Source: Actinomycetaceae bacterium (GTDB lineage Bacteria > Actinomycetota > Actinomycetes > Actinomycetales > Actinomycetaceae). Taken from it: a DNA stretch of 62,218 nt. Both the position numbers and the translations under genes were made by a program. Below are positions 33,767 to 41,628 of the stretch, one piece after another. The DNA is taken from contig JAUNHH010000001.1 of assembly GCA_030524055.1 (NCBI GenBank), positions 109,838 through 172,055 on the forward strand. The letters run 5' to 3'. A model generated the notes under the pieces. It was not told the DNA's origin and did not search any database. It saw only the letters and a list, made by a program, of their open reading frames with translations. Position 1 is the first letter of the stretch, and each line of letters starts with the position of its first letter.

Positions 33767-36085
33767 ATGACCTCCACAGTTCGGAGCATTTCGGCTCCCC
33801 TTGCGTTCCTCACCGCGTTCGCCCTGATTTCCGCGCCATGGGTCAGCGCCACCGCTGCGGAAATCCCCACCGACGATCCCCCCGGTATTGATACGCCCGT
33901 TAGTGACGCCGCAGCGAGCGGCGCACCCGCGAGTGGCAACGTTGCAGCTGGCGACGACGATCCTGATGCTACGCCCGCGCCTGCTGACACCCCTGCCCCT
34001 GTTGATGCCCCCGCGGGAACCTCAGACCTCACCATTTTGGCCACCACCGATGTGCACGGCCGGGTTTTTGACTGGGATTACTTTACGGATAAAGCCCCCG
34101 ACGCAGGACGCGAAGTTGGCCTATCGCGAGTAGGCACTGCCATTGAAAAAGTCCGAGGTGAAAGGGGCGCCGACTCCACCCTTCTCGTCGATAATGGGGA
34201 CGCCATTCAAGGCACTCCACTGTCCTATTTAGCGGCCAAACAAAAAGACCGTTTAACAGGCGGGCCAACGCACCCCGTTGCTCAGGCATTTAATCTGCTC
34301 AAATATGACGTGACGGTTGTCGGCAACCACGAATTTAATTACGGACTCGACCTGCTGAAAGAATATGAAGGGCAATTAGATGCGCCTCTGCTTGGCGCCA
34401 ATGTGGTGAAGGCTGGCACCACGGAGCCATGGCTGACCCCGTGGGTCATGGTCGATAAGAAAGTCGATGGGAAAAACGTCAAAGTTGGCGTTTTAGGGCT
34501 GGTATCTCCCGGGGTACGGGTCTGGGATAAACTCCACGTCCAAGGCATTTTAGATTTCCGCGATATGACGGAAGTGGCGGGCGAATATGTCCCACAAATA
34601 AAAGCAGCTGGCGCTGATGTTGTGGTTGTTCTGGCGCATTCTGGTGTGGGTGACTCCACCACGTGGGACCCCAGCGTTTTAGAAGAAAATACGATTCAGC
34701 ATATTTCGACCCGAGTCAACGATATTGATGTGCTGATTGTTGGCCACAGTCACCGGGATGTGCCCGTAAGCGTGTCCGCTGCTCCCGATGGGGACCCGGT
34801 GGTGATGACCCAACCAAAGAACTGGGCGGGGTCTATGTCAGAGGTGCGACTGCCCCTGCGTTTTGGAGATGACGGGAAGCCCACGGTGGCCTGGCCTGAA
34901 GGTGATTCTTCGGCACGGACAGCGGCGATTACTGGGTGGGTTACTCGCCACGCGGCCGGGGATTATCCCGCGACCCCAACTATTACTGACGACCCATTAC
35001 TGTCAGCAGACCACAAAGACACGATTGGCTACGTCAATACTGTTGTCGCCCAAGCCAGTGAAGAAATGCGGGCAGAAAGTTCTCGCTGGGAAGACACCCC
35101 GATTTTGGACTTTATTGGGTCGGTCATGGAAAAGACCGTGCGTGAAGGGATTAAAGGAACTGCTGCCGAGGGCCTACCTGTGATTGCCCAGGTATCGCCT
35201 TTCTCGCGGACCGCTGTTTTCCCCAAGGGCAATGTGTCGATTAAAGATATTGCCGGGCTCTACATTTATGACAATACGCTCATGGGTGTGGAAATGACGG
35301 GGGCGCAGTTGAAGGACTACCTGGAGTTCTCGGCGAAGTATTTCCGGCAATTGGAGCCAGGCGCAACGCTGAATCCTGACACCGATTTAAATGTGGTGTG
35401 GAATGGGCGGGCCACTCCTGACTACAACTATGACGCTTTGACTGGTGTCACCTACACCATTGATATTTCCAAGCCTCAGGGTCAGCGCATTATGGACCTG
35501 CGTTATGAGGGGAAGCCTGTCGCGCCTGATCAGAAATTCGTGCTGGCGATTAATAACTACCGCGCATCCGGGGGCGGCGGTTATCCGCATGTCACCACGG
35601 CTCCCGTGGTTTACGACGAATTAGTGGAGATCCGCCAGGCGCTGATTGACCACGCTTCCGGTACCGGTGTGATTGATCCGAAGAACTTCTTTACGCGGAA
35701 CTGGACACTGACCACGAATTATGTGGCTCCCGGGGTGGATGATCCGCCGTCCGGTGGCGGTGATGGCGATGGCGATGGCGGGCAGTCAACGCCCGGTGGT
35801 GGGGGCAAGCCAGGCGGGGATAAGCCAGGCGGGTCTGTCCCGGGTGATGGGGGCAAGCCTGGCGGGGATAAGCCAGGTGGCGGAACTCCCCCTGGCACCA
35901 ATGGTGACAGCGGAAATAAGGGCGGCAAGTCCCCTGTCGGAGCGGGTGCCCCGACCTCGTCACCATCAGGGAAGACAACCCACCTTGCCCGCACCGGTGG
36001 GGAACTTGGGACCCTGGCTGGGCTTGGAGTAGTACTGGTAGCGATTGGAGTGAGTGCCGTTTTCCTGGGGCGCAGACTCCGGTAA
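33767..36085 (+). CDS. Wall-anchored bifunctional metallophosphatase/5'-nucleotidase
   Basis: Product of 772 residues from ATG 33767, where a signal peptide begins (cleavage near SATAAE). Calcineurin-like metallophosphatase domain with ATTDVHGRVFDWDYF near residue 92, VGNHEFNYGLDLL near 185 and VGHSHRDVPV near 325; then a 5'-nucleotidase C-terminal domain with SGGGGYPHVTTAP near 605. A Gly/Pro/Asp/Lys repeat region (GGKPGGDKPGG units) spans the wall. It ends with LARTGG, a membrane span and RRLR, a variant sortase signal. It should hydrolyse extracellular nucleotides to nucleosides. It is divergent from the CxC cassettes and ends at a strong hairpin. Confidence 0.88.
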   Translation: MTSTVRSISAPLAFLTAFALISAPWVSATAAEIPTDDPPGIDTPVSDAAASGAPASGNVAAGDDDPDATPAPADTPAPVDAPAGTSDLTILATTDVHGRVFDWDYFTDKAPDAGREVGLSRVGTAIEKVRGERGADSTLLVDNGDAIQGTPLSYLAAKQKDRLTGGPTHPVAQAFNLLKYDVTVVGNHEFNYGLDLLKEYEGQLDAPLLGANVVKAGTTEPWLTPWVMVDKKVDGKNVKVGVLGLVSPGVRVWDKLHVQGILDFRDMTEVAGEYVPQIKAAGADVVVVLAHSGVGDSTTWDPSVLEENTIQHISTRVNDIDVLIVGHSHRDVPVSVSAAPDGDPVVMTQPKNWAGSMSEVRLPLRFGDDGKPTVAWPEGDSSARTAAITGWVTRHAAGDYPATPTITDDPLLSADHKDTIGYVNTVVAQASEEMRAESSRWEDTPILDFIGSVMEKTVREGIKGTAAEGLPVIAQVSPFSRTAVFPKGNVSIKDIAGLYIYDNTLMGVEMTGAQLKDYLEFSAKYFRQLEPGATLNPDTDLNVVWNGRATPDYNYDALTGVTYTIDISKPQGQRIMDLRYEGKPVAPDQKFVLAINNYRASGGGGYPHVTTAPVVYDELVEIRQALIDHASGTGVIDPKNFFTRNWTLTTNYVAPGVDDPPSGGGDGDGDGGQSTPGGGGKPGGDKPGGSVPGDGGKPGGDKPGGGTPPGTNGDSGNKGGKSPVGAGAPTSSPSGKTTHLARTGGELGTLAGLGVVLVAIGVSAVFLGRRLR

Positions 36086-36117
36086 AGCGGTGAGTACTCT
36101 AGGCACGAAGTGACTTG

Positions 36118-36166
36118 GGGGCGGCAGATCGTTGGAATACCACTGGATCTGCCGCCCCTCCTTTTG
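36118..36166 (+). terminator. Terminator of the nucleotidase gene
   Basis: GGGGCGGCAGATC pairs with GATCTGCCGCCCC (36146-36158), followed by TCCTTTTG. Confidence 0.8.
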
Positions 36167-36321
36167 CGTGTCCGGTGCTATCGAACGCCTTAGCACCTGA
36201 CGCAGCCGGTAGGCGCCCTCCTGCGCGTCTGGTGGTATCGAAGGGCTCACCACCTGTGGCTTCTCCCTTGCGTATCCGGCGGGCTGGAGCTGCGGTGACG
36301 CGGAGCTATTGACGCGGTGTG

Positions 36322-36391
36322 CACCAGACGGGCAAAGGGCGACATTTTTGCCCGAAATCCCCAGTTTTTGTCGCCCCCTGCAGGTTTGGTG
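36322..36391. repeat. REP-A element, 70 bp, abutting a dispersed motif
   Basis: Starts CACCAGACGGGCAAAGGGCG and ends in the partial inverse CGCCCC...GGTTTGGTG, with ACATTTTTG and TTTTTGT facing each other. It runs straight into TCGAGGGCGGGG. Confidence 0.8.
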
Positions 36392-36423
36392 TCGAGGGCG
36401 GGGTCCGACGGCAGGTCGGGGCT

Positions 36424-36742
36424 ACAAACCGCCACGAGGACGCATTTTCAGGACGAGAAAGTCATTGTGGCAGCGGCTTGTCAATTGGCGATCAGATTCA
36501 GAAACTCTAACCTGCGGAAATAGGTGTATCCCCGTCGCCTACGCGCCGCGCACATTGACAAACCGCCGCGACAACGTGGTTCCAGGTGATCAAACCCCGT
36601 CCTGGTAGTGGGTTGTCAATTCCCAGCCTCTGCCGCCAAAAAACCGACCTGCGCAAACAGGAATGGCAGAGGGCCCCAGACAGACAAACCACCGCGAGGA
36701 CGCAGCGCCAGGAAGCAAAGCGGCATCTTGACGGCAGGTTGT
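36424..36742. repeat. Three REP-B elements
   Basis: Elements at 36424-36481, 36558-36616 and 36684-36742, each about 58-59 bp from ACAAACC to (G)GTTGT. The spacer word CCGACCTGCGCAAACAGG occurs twice. The 36086-36972 spacer holds no gene. Confidence 0.7.
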
Positions 36743-36972
36743 CCAATCGATAGGGCTACAGGCGAAAACCGACCTGCGCAAACAGGCTCTGCCTGACAGT
36801 TTGAATGGACACCCCTCTGCCACGACGTCTTTTCAAGCGGCAAATATAGTTGTGACCGAGGGCCATCCTGTCCGAAGTCGCACCCAGCACGCGATCACCT
36901 CAAGCAATGCAATATGCTTGAATGCCCCTCTCTCTACTAGAGACCTCACAGGTTCTGTACTACAATACCGGC

Positions 36973-37254
36973 ATGGCCATCTACTATACAGAGAGTGCCG
37001 ATAAGCATGGCATCCCGCACTCGGATATTCGGTATACGATTTTCCATCCGATCAACAAACATGAGATCGAGGGGCGTCGCGAGGATGTCACGTTCGTTTT
37101 TGTTGGCAAGCGACACAAGTCCTCACGCAGTTTCTTGGAAGTCATGGTTGCGCTCAGGCCGTCCGGGCGCTTGGAAGTCTTCCATGCTATGGAGCTGACA
37201 GACCAGTGGCGCTGGCTACTGTACGCACCCGGCCACAGCGAATGGGAGGAATGA
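36973..37254 (+). CDS. Putative toxin of a type II toxin-antitoxin pair (BrnT-like)
   Basis: Product of 93 residues starting MAIYYTESADKHGIPHSDI. The pattern, an N-terminal HGI..SDI helix followed by TFVFVGKRHKSSRSFLEVMV and LEVFHAMELTDQWRW, resembles small RNase-like toxins of the BrnT/RelE group, but the assignment is by general look and partner. The next gene starts inside its stop codon (ATGA), an arrangement normal for toxin-antitoxin pairs. It is embedded among palindromic repeats and has a local composition closer to AT than the nuo genes. Confidence 0.5.
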   Translation: MAIYYTESADKHGIPHSDIRYTIFHPINKHEIEGRREDVTFVFVGKRHKSSRSFLEVMVALRPSGRLEVFHAMELTDQWRWLLYAPGHSEWEE

Positions 37255-37256
37255 TG

Positions 37257-37583
37257 ATGACTCACGATACGAATGACGGCCTGCTGCCTGCCACCACAAC
37301 TGATGATCAGCTCGCTGCCCTGGCTGCTGAGGGCAAACTGCGCCCCGTTGGCCAGCCGCTTGGCGGGGGCGATATCGTTGATGAGGACGAACTCCGGGCA
37401 ATCATGGGTGGTCGCCCAACACTCGGACATGACCGTGCCACCGGTCGCGGGGCTTCGGCCCGTCGACAGGTTCGCTTGCCTGAACACACCAACACTGCCC
37501 TTGATATCTACGCCGCTGAGCACAACACCACCGCTAGCGCGGTTATTCGTGACGCCCTTGAGGCCTACCTCACCAAGGCCTAA
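37257..37583 (+). CDS. Putative ribbon-helix-helix antitoxin
   Basis: Product of 108 residues from ATG 37257 (the third of three consecutive ATG codons; GGGAGG lies 7 bases before it; 37251 is an alternative that overlaps the toxin stop). The C-terminal 45 residues, RRQVRLPEHTNTALDIYAAE then TTASAVIRDALEAYL, match a ribbon-helix-helix DNA-binding domain. The N-terminal part is acidic and likely wraps the toxin. It would repress its own operon. Confidence 0.6.
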   Translation: MTHDTNDGLLPATTTDDQLAALAAEGKLRPVGQPLGGGDIVDEDELRAIMGGRPTLGHDRATGRGASARRQVRLPEHTNTALDIYAAEHNTTASAVIRDALEAYLTKA

Positions 37584-37694
37584 CCACAGTTGTCAGTTGT
37601 ATCCCGGCTGCGTCACGTCACTTCGTGATACCACAGATTGTGTAAGTGGCGACGGATAAAAGGCTGCGGTGACGTGGTGGGTGTTGGGGGCGTG

Positions 37695-37764
37695 CACCAG
37701 ACGGGCAAAGGGCGACATTTTTGCCCGAAATCCCCGATTTTTGTCGCCCTGCGCACGTTTGGTG
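37695..37764. repeat. REP-A element abutting a motif variant
   Basis: 70-bp copy from CACCAGACGGG to GTTTGGTG, followed by TCGAGGACGGGC, a one-base variant of the dispersed motif. Confidence 0.8.
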
Positions 37765-37797
37765 TCGAGGACGGGCACCCGGTGACAGGTCGGGGCT

Positions 37798-37855
37798 ACA
37801 AACCGCCACGAGGACGCATTTTCAGGACGAGAAAGTCATTGTGGCAGCGGTTTGT
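37798..37855. repeat. REP-B element
   Basis: 58-bp copy, nearly identical to the one at 36424. Confidence 0.7.
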
Positions 37856-37981
37856 ATGGGGCGCAGACAACACTGGGGCGGGACTAGTCACAAAGGCTCG
37901 CACCAGACGGGCCAAGAGGGAATACCAGCATGCAGGATCAAATCCCTTCTGCCCCTAACCTCCGGAGACACCAATGCAACA

Positions 37982-38011
37982 AACAGCCCCACACCTAACG
38001 GTGTGGGGCTG
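37982..38011 (+). terminator. Strong hairpin before the Abi-like gene
   Basis: ACAGCCCCACACC and its exact complement with a TAAC loop. There is no T-run, so it may end readthrough from the toxin-antitoxin operon or be a leader structure of the Abi gene. Confidence 0.5.
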
Positions 38012-38067
38012 TCGGAGTATACGCGGATGGAACACGCCAACCGCTCAATAATGAAAGAATAGCAGCC

Positions 38068-38808
38068 ATGACGCATCTTCAGCAAACGCTGAGTCTCTCC
38101 CGAGCTTTGCCTCCTGCACGTTTTGCGCCCTATCTCAGCGCCTCGGGCATGGATCAAGCGCGCGCAGAAGACCTCTACCGATGGAATGCACGCCTCTCAG
38201 GTGCGTGGCATGTTCATCTTGGTTACATTGAGATTGCCCTCCGCCACGCCTTAGATCAGCAGTTACGTGAGTGGAATGCCAAACAATCAGACATAAACGG
38301 TCGTCCCTTAACCAAAGACTGGACAACCGAAAATGGCACTGCACCCCTCCTCTACAACCTGATCGGTACAGGTCTACGTGAAGCTCGTAAGGCAGCGGAG
38401 AAAGACTCCAAGTCGCGCCCGCAAAGCCACAGTAGACATCAACTCCCGCCTACGCATGATGACATTGTCGCCCAACTTACGTTCGGTACATGGTCACGTC
38501 TCTTGCGTCTCCCAGGGCAGCGTAACGCAAACAAGCAACAGCAAATGTTGTGGCAACAATGTCTGGCGTTGGCTTTCCCGAATGCAAGCTCAGACACTGC
38601 TGGACTGGAGTATGTTGGCCGTCAGGCCGAAGGTCTACGGAGGCTCCGCAACCGTATCGCGCACCACGAAAACCTTCTCGCAGTTGATACCCATGCCCGC
38701 CTCAACGGTAGTTTGGCGCTGCTCAGACAGATTGACCAACAACTACCCGCAATTGTAATGAGAGACAATATGCTCCGTACCTTGGCCCGGGAAGACCCCC
38801 GGCTCTGA
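38068..38808 (+). CDS. Abi-like (abortive infection) protein with HEPN motif
   Basis: Product of 246 residues. The N-terminus SLSRALPPARFAPYL and LYRWNARLSGAWHVHLGYIE are typical of Abi-family proteins, followed by LTFGTWSRLL near residue 135. Near residue 195 it has RLRNRIAHHENLL, the RxxxxH motif of HEPN ribonucleases. Relatives can act as phage-defence RNases or toxins. No antitoxin-like gene lies directly beside it other than the pair 500 bases upstream. The ribosome binding site is weak. Confidence 0.75.
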   Translation: MTHLQQTLSLSRALPPARFAPYLSASGMDQARAEDLYRWNARLSGAWHVHLGYIEIALRHALDQQLREWNAKQSDINGRPLTKDWTTENGTAPLLYNLIGTGLREARKAAEKDSKSRPQSHSRHQLPPTHDDIVAQLTFGTWSRLLRLPGQRNANKQQQMLWQQCLALAFPNASSDTAGLEYVGRQAEGLRRLRNRIAHHENLLAVDTHARLNGSLALLRQIDQQLPAIVMRDNMLRTLAREDPRL

Positions 38809-38909
38809 CGATATAGCAGGTCACCATTTGAGCGTTACTCCAGTGGGTCCCCCTTCTTATTTAGCCCACGAACAAATTGAGTTTCTCGCGCCCGGTAACA
38901 AAGGAGATA

Positions 38910-39029
38910 ATGGATGCCCTGTCCAGGGACGCAGCAGAACTCGACCTCGCCGACATTTCAGGAGAGGAAGCCGTCACTGCTATTAAAGCCAGTCGAAAAG
39001 AGGTAACTAACGAGACTCACCCGTCTTGA
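38910..39029 (+). CDS. Small ORF, possible antitoxin remnant
   Basis: 39 residues (MDALSRDAAELDLADISGEE...), with AAGGAG 3 bases before ATG. It is acidic and helix-prone, like the C-terminal part of a type II antitoxin. No partner is visible in the following DNA (39030-39204 holds no gene). Confidence 0.35.
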   Translation: MDALSRDAAELDLADISGEEAVTAIKASRKEVTNETHPS

Positions 39030-39204
39030 GCGACTACCTCAGCAGCAATTGTTTGTGTGCGAATTCCTCCCGTTATAGAGTCTCCCCTATCAGGCTCAGC
39101 CGTTGACGCCCCACCAATACGGGGATTGCCGATGACTGGGCCTAAATCTCTGTCTTGCAACGGCGCTTTTGAGCTGCGCCATTAGTCGTCGTTGACACGG
39201 CGTG

Positions 39205-39274
39205 CACCAGACGGGCAAAGGGCGACATTTTTGCCCGAAATCCCCGATTTTTGTCGCCCTCTGCAGGTTTGGTG
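39205..39274. repeat. REP-A element abutting a motif variant
   Basis: 70-bp copy followed by TCGAGGGCGGGTT. It lies just past the stop of the minus-strand gene at 39334. Confidence 0.8.
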
Positions 39275-39333
39275 TCGAGGGCGGGTTCCCGGCTGGCGCG
39301 GCCAAACCCCAGCGCTCCAGTGGTCATGCCAAC

Positions 39334-39897
39334 CTATTGATGGAAAAGGCGTTCTCCACCAGAGATCTTCCCCGTTTTTAGATCAACAGCGAGGTCCTCA
39401 AGGAGCAGACCTGGCACATCAACACCGATGTAGAGAATGCCATTGTCAATGCGGTGATCACGCAGGTCAAAGCAACAACCATGGATTGGCTCGGATTCCC
39501 ACCGCACACCAGAAGAGTCAACGGCGAAAAGATTAGTATGCGTGGAAAAAACGATGACCCTGTCTTCGACTGACACGGCGTACTCGAAAATATGATTCCG
39601 ACTGGCAGGAATATAGGTGAAACTCTGTGGGGAGTTGACATCACCGATATACAGTATTCCCCCAATAACAATGCATAACTGTGTAGGCGATGGACCAGTG
39701 AGCACCACATCCAGGCCACCCCACCCTCCCTTTTCACCATGCACGGCAAGGGTGTAGGGATCGGCTTCGGGCGGGACAATAAAAAATGAGCTCACATCAA
39801 AGCCGTCGTGCTCAGTATTTTCGTAATCCGCTGCACGTGGGGAAATATCGGCGACTTCGCAGTGATAGTGAGCGGGAAACGGCTCCACAATCCGCAT
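39334..39897 (-). CDS. Hypothetical protein in the accessory region
   Basis: Product of 187 residues from ATG 39897 (GGAGG 7 bases upstream). No signal peptide or membrane span. Regular beta-strand-like repeats (LCIVIGGILYIGDVNSPQS, RNHIFEYAVSVEDRVIVFST, RIDNGILYIGVDVPG) suggest a small propeller or beta-sandwich. It has two adjacent cysteines (GCCFDLRDH). The family is not recognised; being small, soluble and among repeats and a toxin-like pair, an immunity-type role is possible but unproven. Confidence 0.55.
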   Translation of the reverse strand: MRIVEPFPAHYHCEVADISPRAADYENTEHDGFDVSSFFIVPPEADPYTLAVHGEKGGWGGLDVVLTGPSPTQLCIVIGGILYIGDVNSPQSFTYIPASRNHIFEYAVSVEDRVIVFSTHTNLFAVDSSGVRWESEPIHGCCFDLRDHRIDNGILYIGVDVPGLLLEDLAVDLKTGKISGGERLFHQ

Positions 39898-40033
39898 TGA
39901 GCAACCTCCCCTTAGCAATCGTGATGGAGCCTCAAGAATAACGGCGATCAGTGAGAGGTTTCAGGTTTGGAAACGCTGGGATATTACGCCCGGCTTCGGA
40001 AAGTGCAGCATGAGTAACTGTTTGCGTCTTGTG

Positions 40034-40103
40034 CACCAGACGGGCAAAGGGCGACATTTTTGCCTGAATTCTGCCGTTTTTGTCGCCATCTGCACGTTTG
40101 GTG
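40034..40103. repeat. REP-A element abutting a dispersed motif
   Basis: 70-bp copy, followed by ACGAGGGCGGGGT. Confidence 0.8.
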
Positions 40104-40167
40104 ACGAGGGCGGGGTCCAGCTGACAGTGCTATGTGTATCAGGACATCGGTGACAGTTGTGGGGACT

Positions 40168-40351
40168 ACAAACCACCGCGAGGACGCGGTGCCAGGTAGC
40201 AAAGGTGCATCCTGACGGCGGGTTGTCAGACTGGCAGGGCTACAGGTGATAACTGACCTGCGAAAACAGGAATGGCAGAAGCGCCCATACTGACAAACCG
40301 CCGCGAGGACGCGGTGCCAGGTAGCAAAGGTGCATCCTGGCGGCGGGTTGT
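40168..40351. repeat. Two REP-B elements in direct repeat
   Basis: 59-bp elements at 40168-40226 and 40293-40351 with almost the same loop (GGTGCCAGGTAGCAAAGGTG). The spacer includes CTGACCTGCGAAAACAGG. The 39898-40617 spacer has no gene. Confidence 0.75.
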
Positions 40352-40396
40352 CTGGGGCGCGGACAACACCGAGGCGGGACTAGTCGCAAAGGCATA

Positions 40397-40479
40397 CACC
40401 AGACGGGCAAAGGGCGACATTTTTGCCGGAAATCCCCGGTTTTTGTCGCCCTGCGCACGTTTGGTGTCGAGGGCGGGGC
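40397..40479. repeat. REP-A element plus exact dispersed motif
   Basis: 70-bp element (40397-40466) joined directly to the exact core at 40468-40479. Confidence 0.8.
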
Positions 40480-40560
40480 CCAGCTGACCGGGCGCAAATG
40501 GCGCCGCGCCGCACCCACCACCCGCAGCATGACAACAGCACAACCTGCACTAAAAAGCAC

Positions 40561-40593
40561 GCCCCGCCCTCGTCAATGGGACGAGGGCGGGGC
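40561..40593 (-). terminator. Perfect inverted pair of dispersed motifs, terminator of the nuo run
   Basis: GCCCCGCCCTCGTC (40561-40574), loop AATGG, and the exact inverse (40580-40593). It lies 25 bases past the polyprenyl synthase stop, and on the minus strand it is followed by GTGCTTTTTAG. Confidence 0.85.
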
Positions 40594-40617
40594 ACACACC
40601 AGAAGCAACAGCGGGAC

Positions 40618-41628
40618 TTATGCCAAACGATCCACCATCAGATGCGCGAAGGCAACCAAACCGGCTTTTGCCTCGCCTTCAGGCAGCGGAGCCAACTCGG
40701 CAACGGCCTCACGGGCCCATACCCTGGCCAACTCGCGGGTTTCTTCCAGCACATCGTGGGCGCGCAAAGCTGCCACCAAGTCACCCAGGGCCTGATCGCT
40801 GGACAGGTCCTCACCCAGCATCGCCAGGATCTTCTCCCCTGCTTCATCCAGGGTGCCCTTATCGGCGCGACGTCGCAGCAGCAAAACAGGCAGCGTCTCA
40901 ACGCCTTCGCGTAGGTCAGTTCCCGGGGTCTTTCCGGAATCTGCCCCAACAGAAGCAATATCGATAACGTCATCAGCGATTTGGAAGGCCACGCCAATAC
41001 GCTCGCCAAAACGGGACACGATAGATGCAGTTTCCGCCGACGCTCCCCCATGGACCGCGCCAAACCAAGCAGCGGCCGCTACTAGCGACCCGGTTTTATC
41101 CGCCAGGACCTGGAGGTAGAAATCTACCGGGTCGTCATCCTGGCCCGGACCAAAGGTTTCATTGAGCTGCCCCAAACATAGGCGCTCGAAGGTCACCGCG
41201 TGGTGACGGACAGTTTCCTCACCCAAGGTAGAAATCAGAGTAGAGGCGCGGGCAAAAAGCACGTCGCCTGCCAGAATCGCCCGATTATTGCCCCACAGGT
41301 GGTGGGCGCTGGGCACTCCGCGACGAGTGGGGGCAGAGTCCATGACGTCGTCGTGATACAGCGACGCAAGGTGGGTCAGTTCCACTCCGGTGGCCGCAGA
41401 AATCACCTGCGGCCACTCGGCAGAGTCTTCGTCACCGAGTTGGGCACACACCAGCGTCAATACTGGTCGGATACGTTTACCGCCAGCAGTAGCAAGGTGG
41501 CGCGTTAACTCGTCAATCAGGTCGCGCGAACCATGGACCGCCTCCATAAGGCGGGCCTCAACGGCCTCAAGGCCCGGCGCAATGCGGGCCTCAAGGTTGG
41601 GGACATTCAGATCGGGGGCGTTGCTCAC
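40618..41628 (-). CDS. Polyprenyl diphosphate synthase (menaquinone side chain)
   Basis: Product of 336 residues of the trans-prenyltransferase family. First Asp-rich motif YHDDVMDSAPTRRG near residue 91, second in AFQIADDVIDIAS near residue 215, and GGKRIRPVL near 49. It elongates isoprenoid diphosphates; its start overlaps nuoN by 4 bases and menaquinone genes lie at the other end of the operon, so it probably makes the menaquinone tail. Chain length cannot be read from sequence alone. It ends at the motif-pair terminator. Confidence 0.88.
   Translation of the reverse strand: MSNAPDLNVPNLEARIAPGLEAVEARLMEAVHGSRDLIDELTRHLATAGGKRIRPVLTLVCAQLGDEDSAEWPQVISAATGVELTHLASLYHDDVMDSAPTRRGVPSAHHLWGNNRAILAGDVLFARASTLISTLGEETVRHHAVTFERLCLGQLNETFGPGQDDDPVDFYLQVLADKTGSLVAAAAWFGAVHGGASAETASIVSRFGERIGVAFQIADDVIDIASVGADSGKTPGTDLREGVETLPVLLLRRRADKGTLDEAGEKILAMLGEDLSSDQALGDLVAALRAHDVLEETRELARVWAREAVAELAPLPEGEAKAGLVAFAHLMVDRLA

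Noticed and set aside
36322-40466. REP-A copies as CRISPR repeats
   Set aside because: Copies are far apart at irregular distance, are 70 bp long and palindromic, and are separated by genes.
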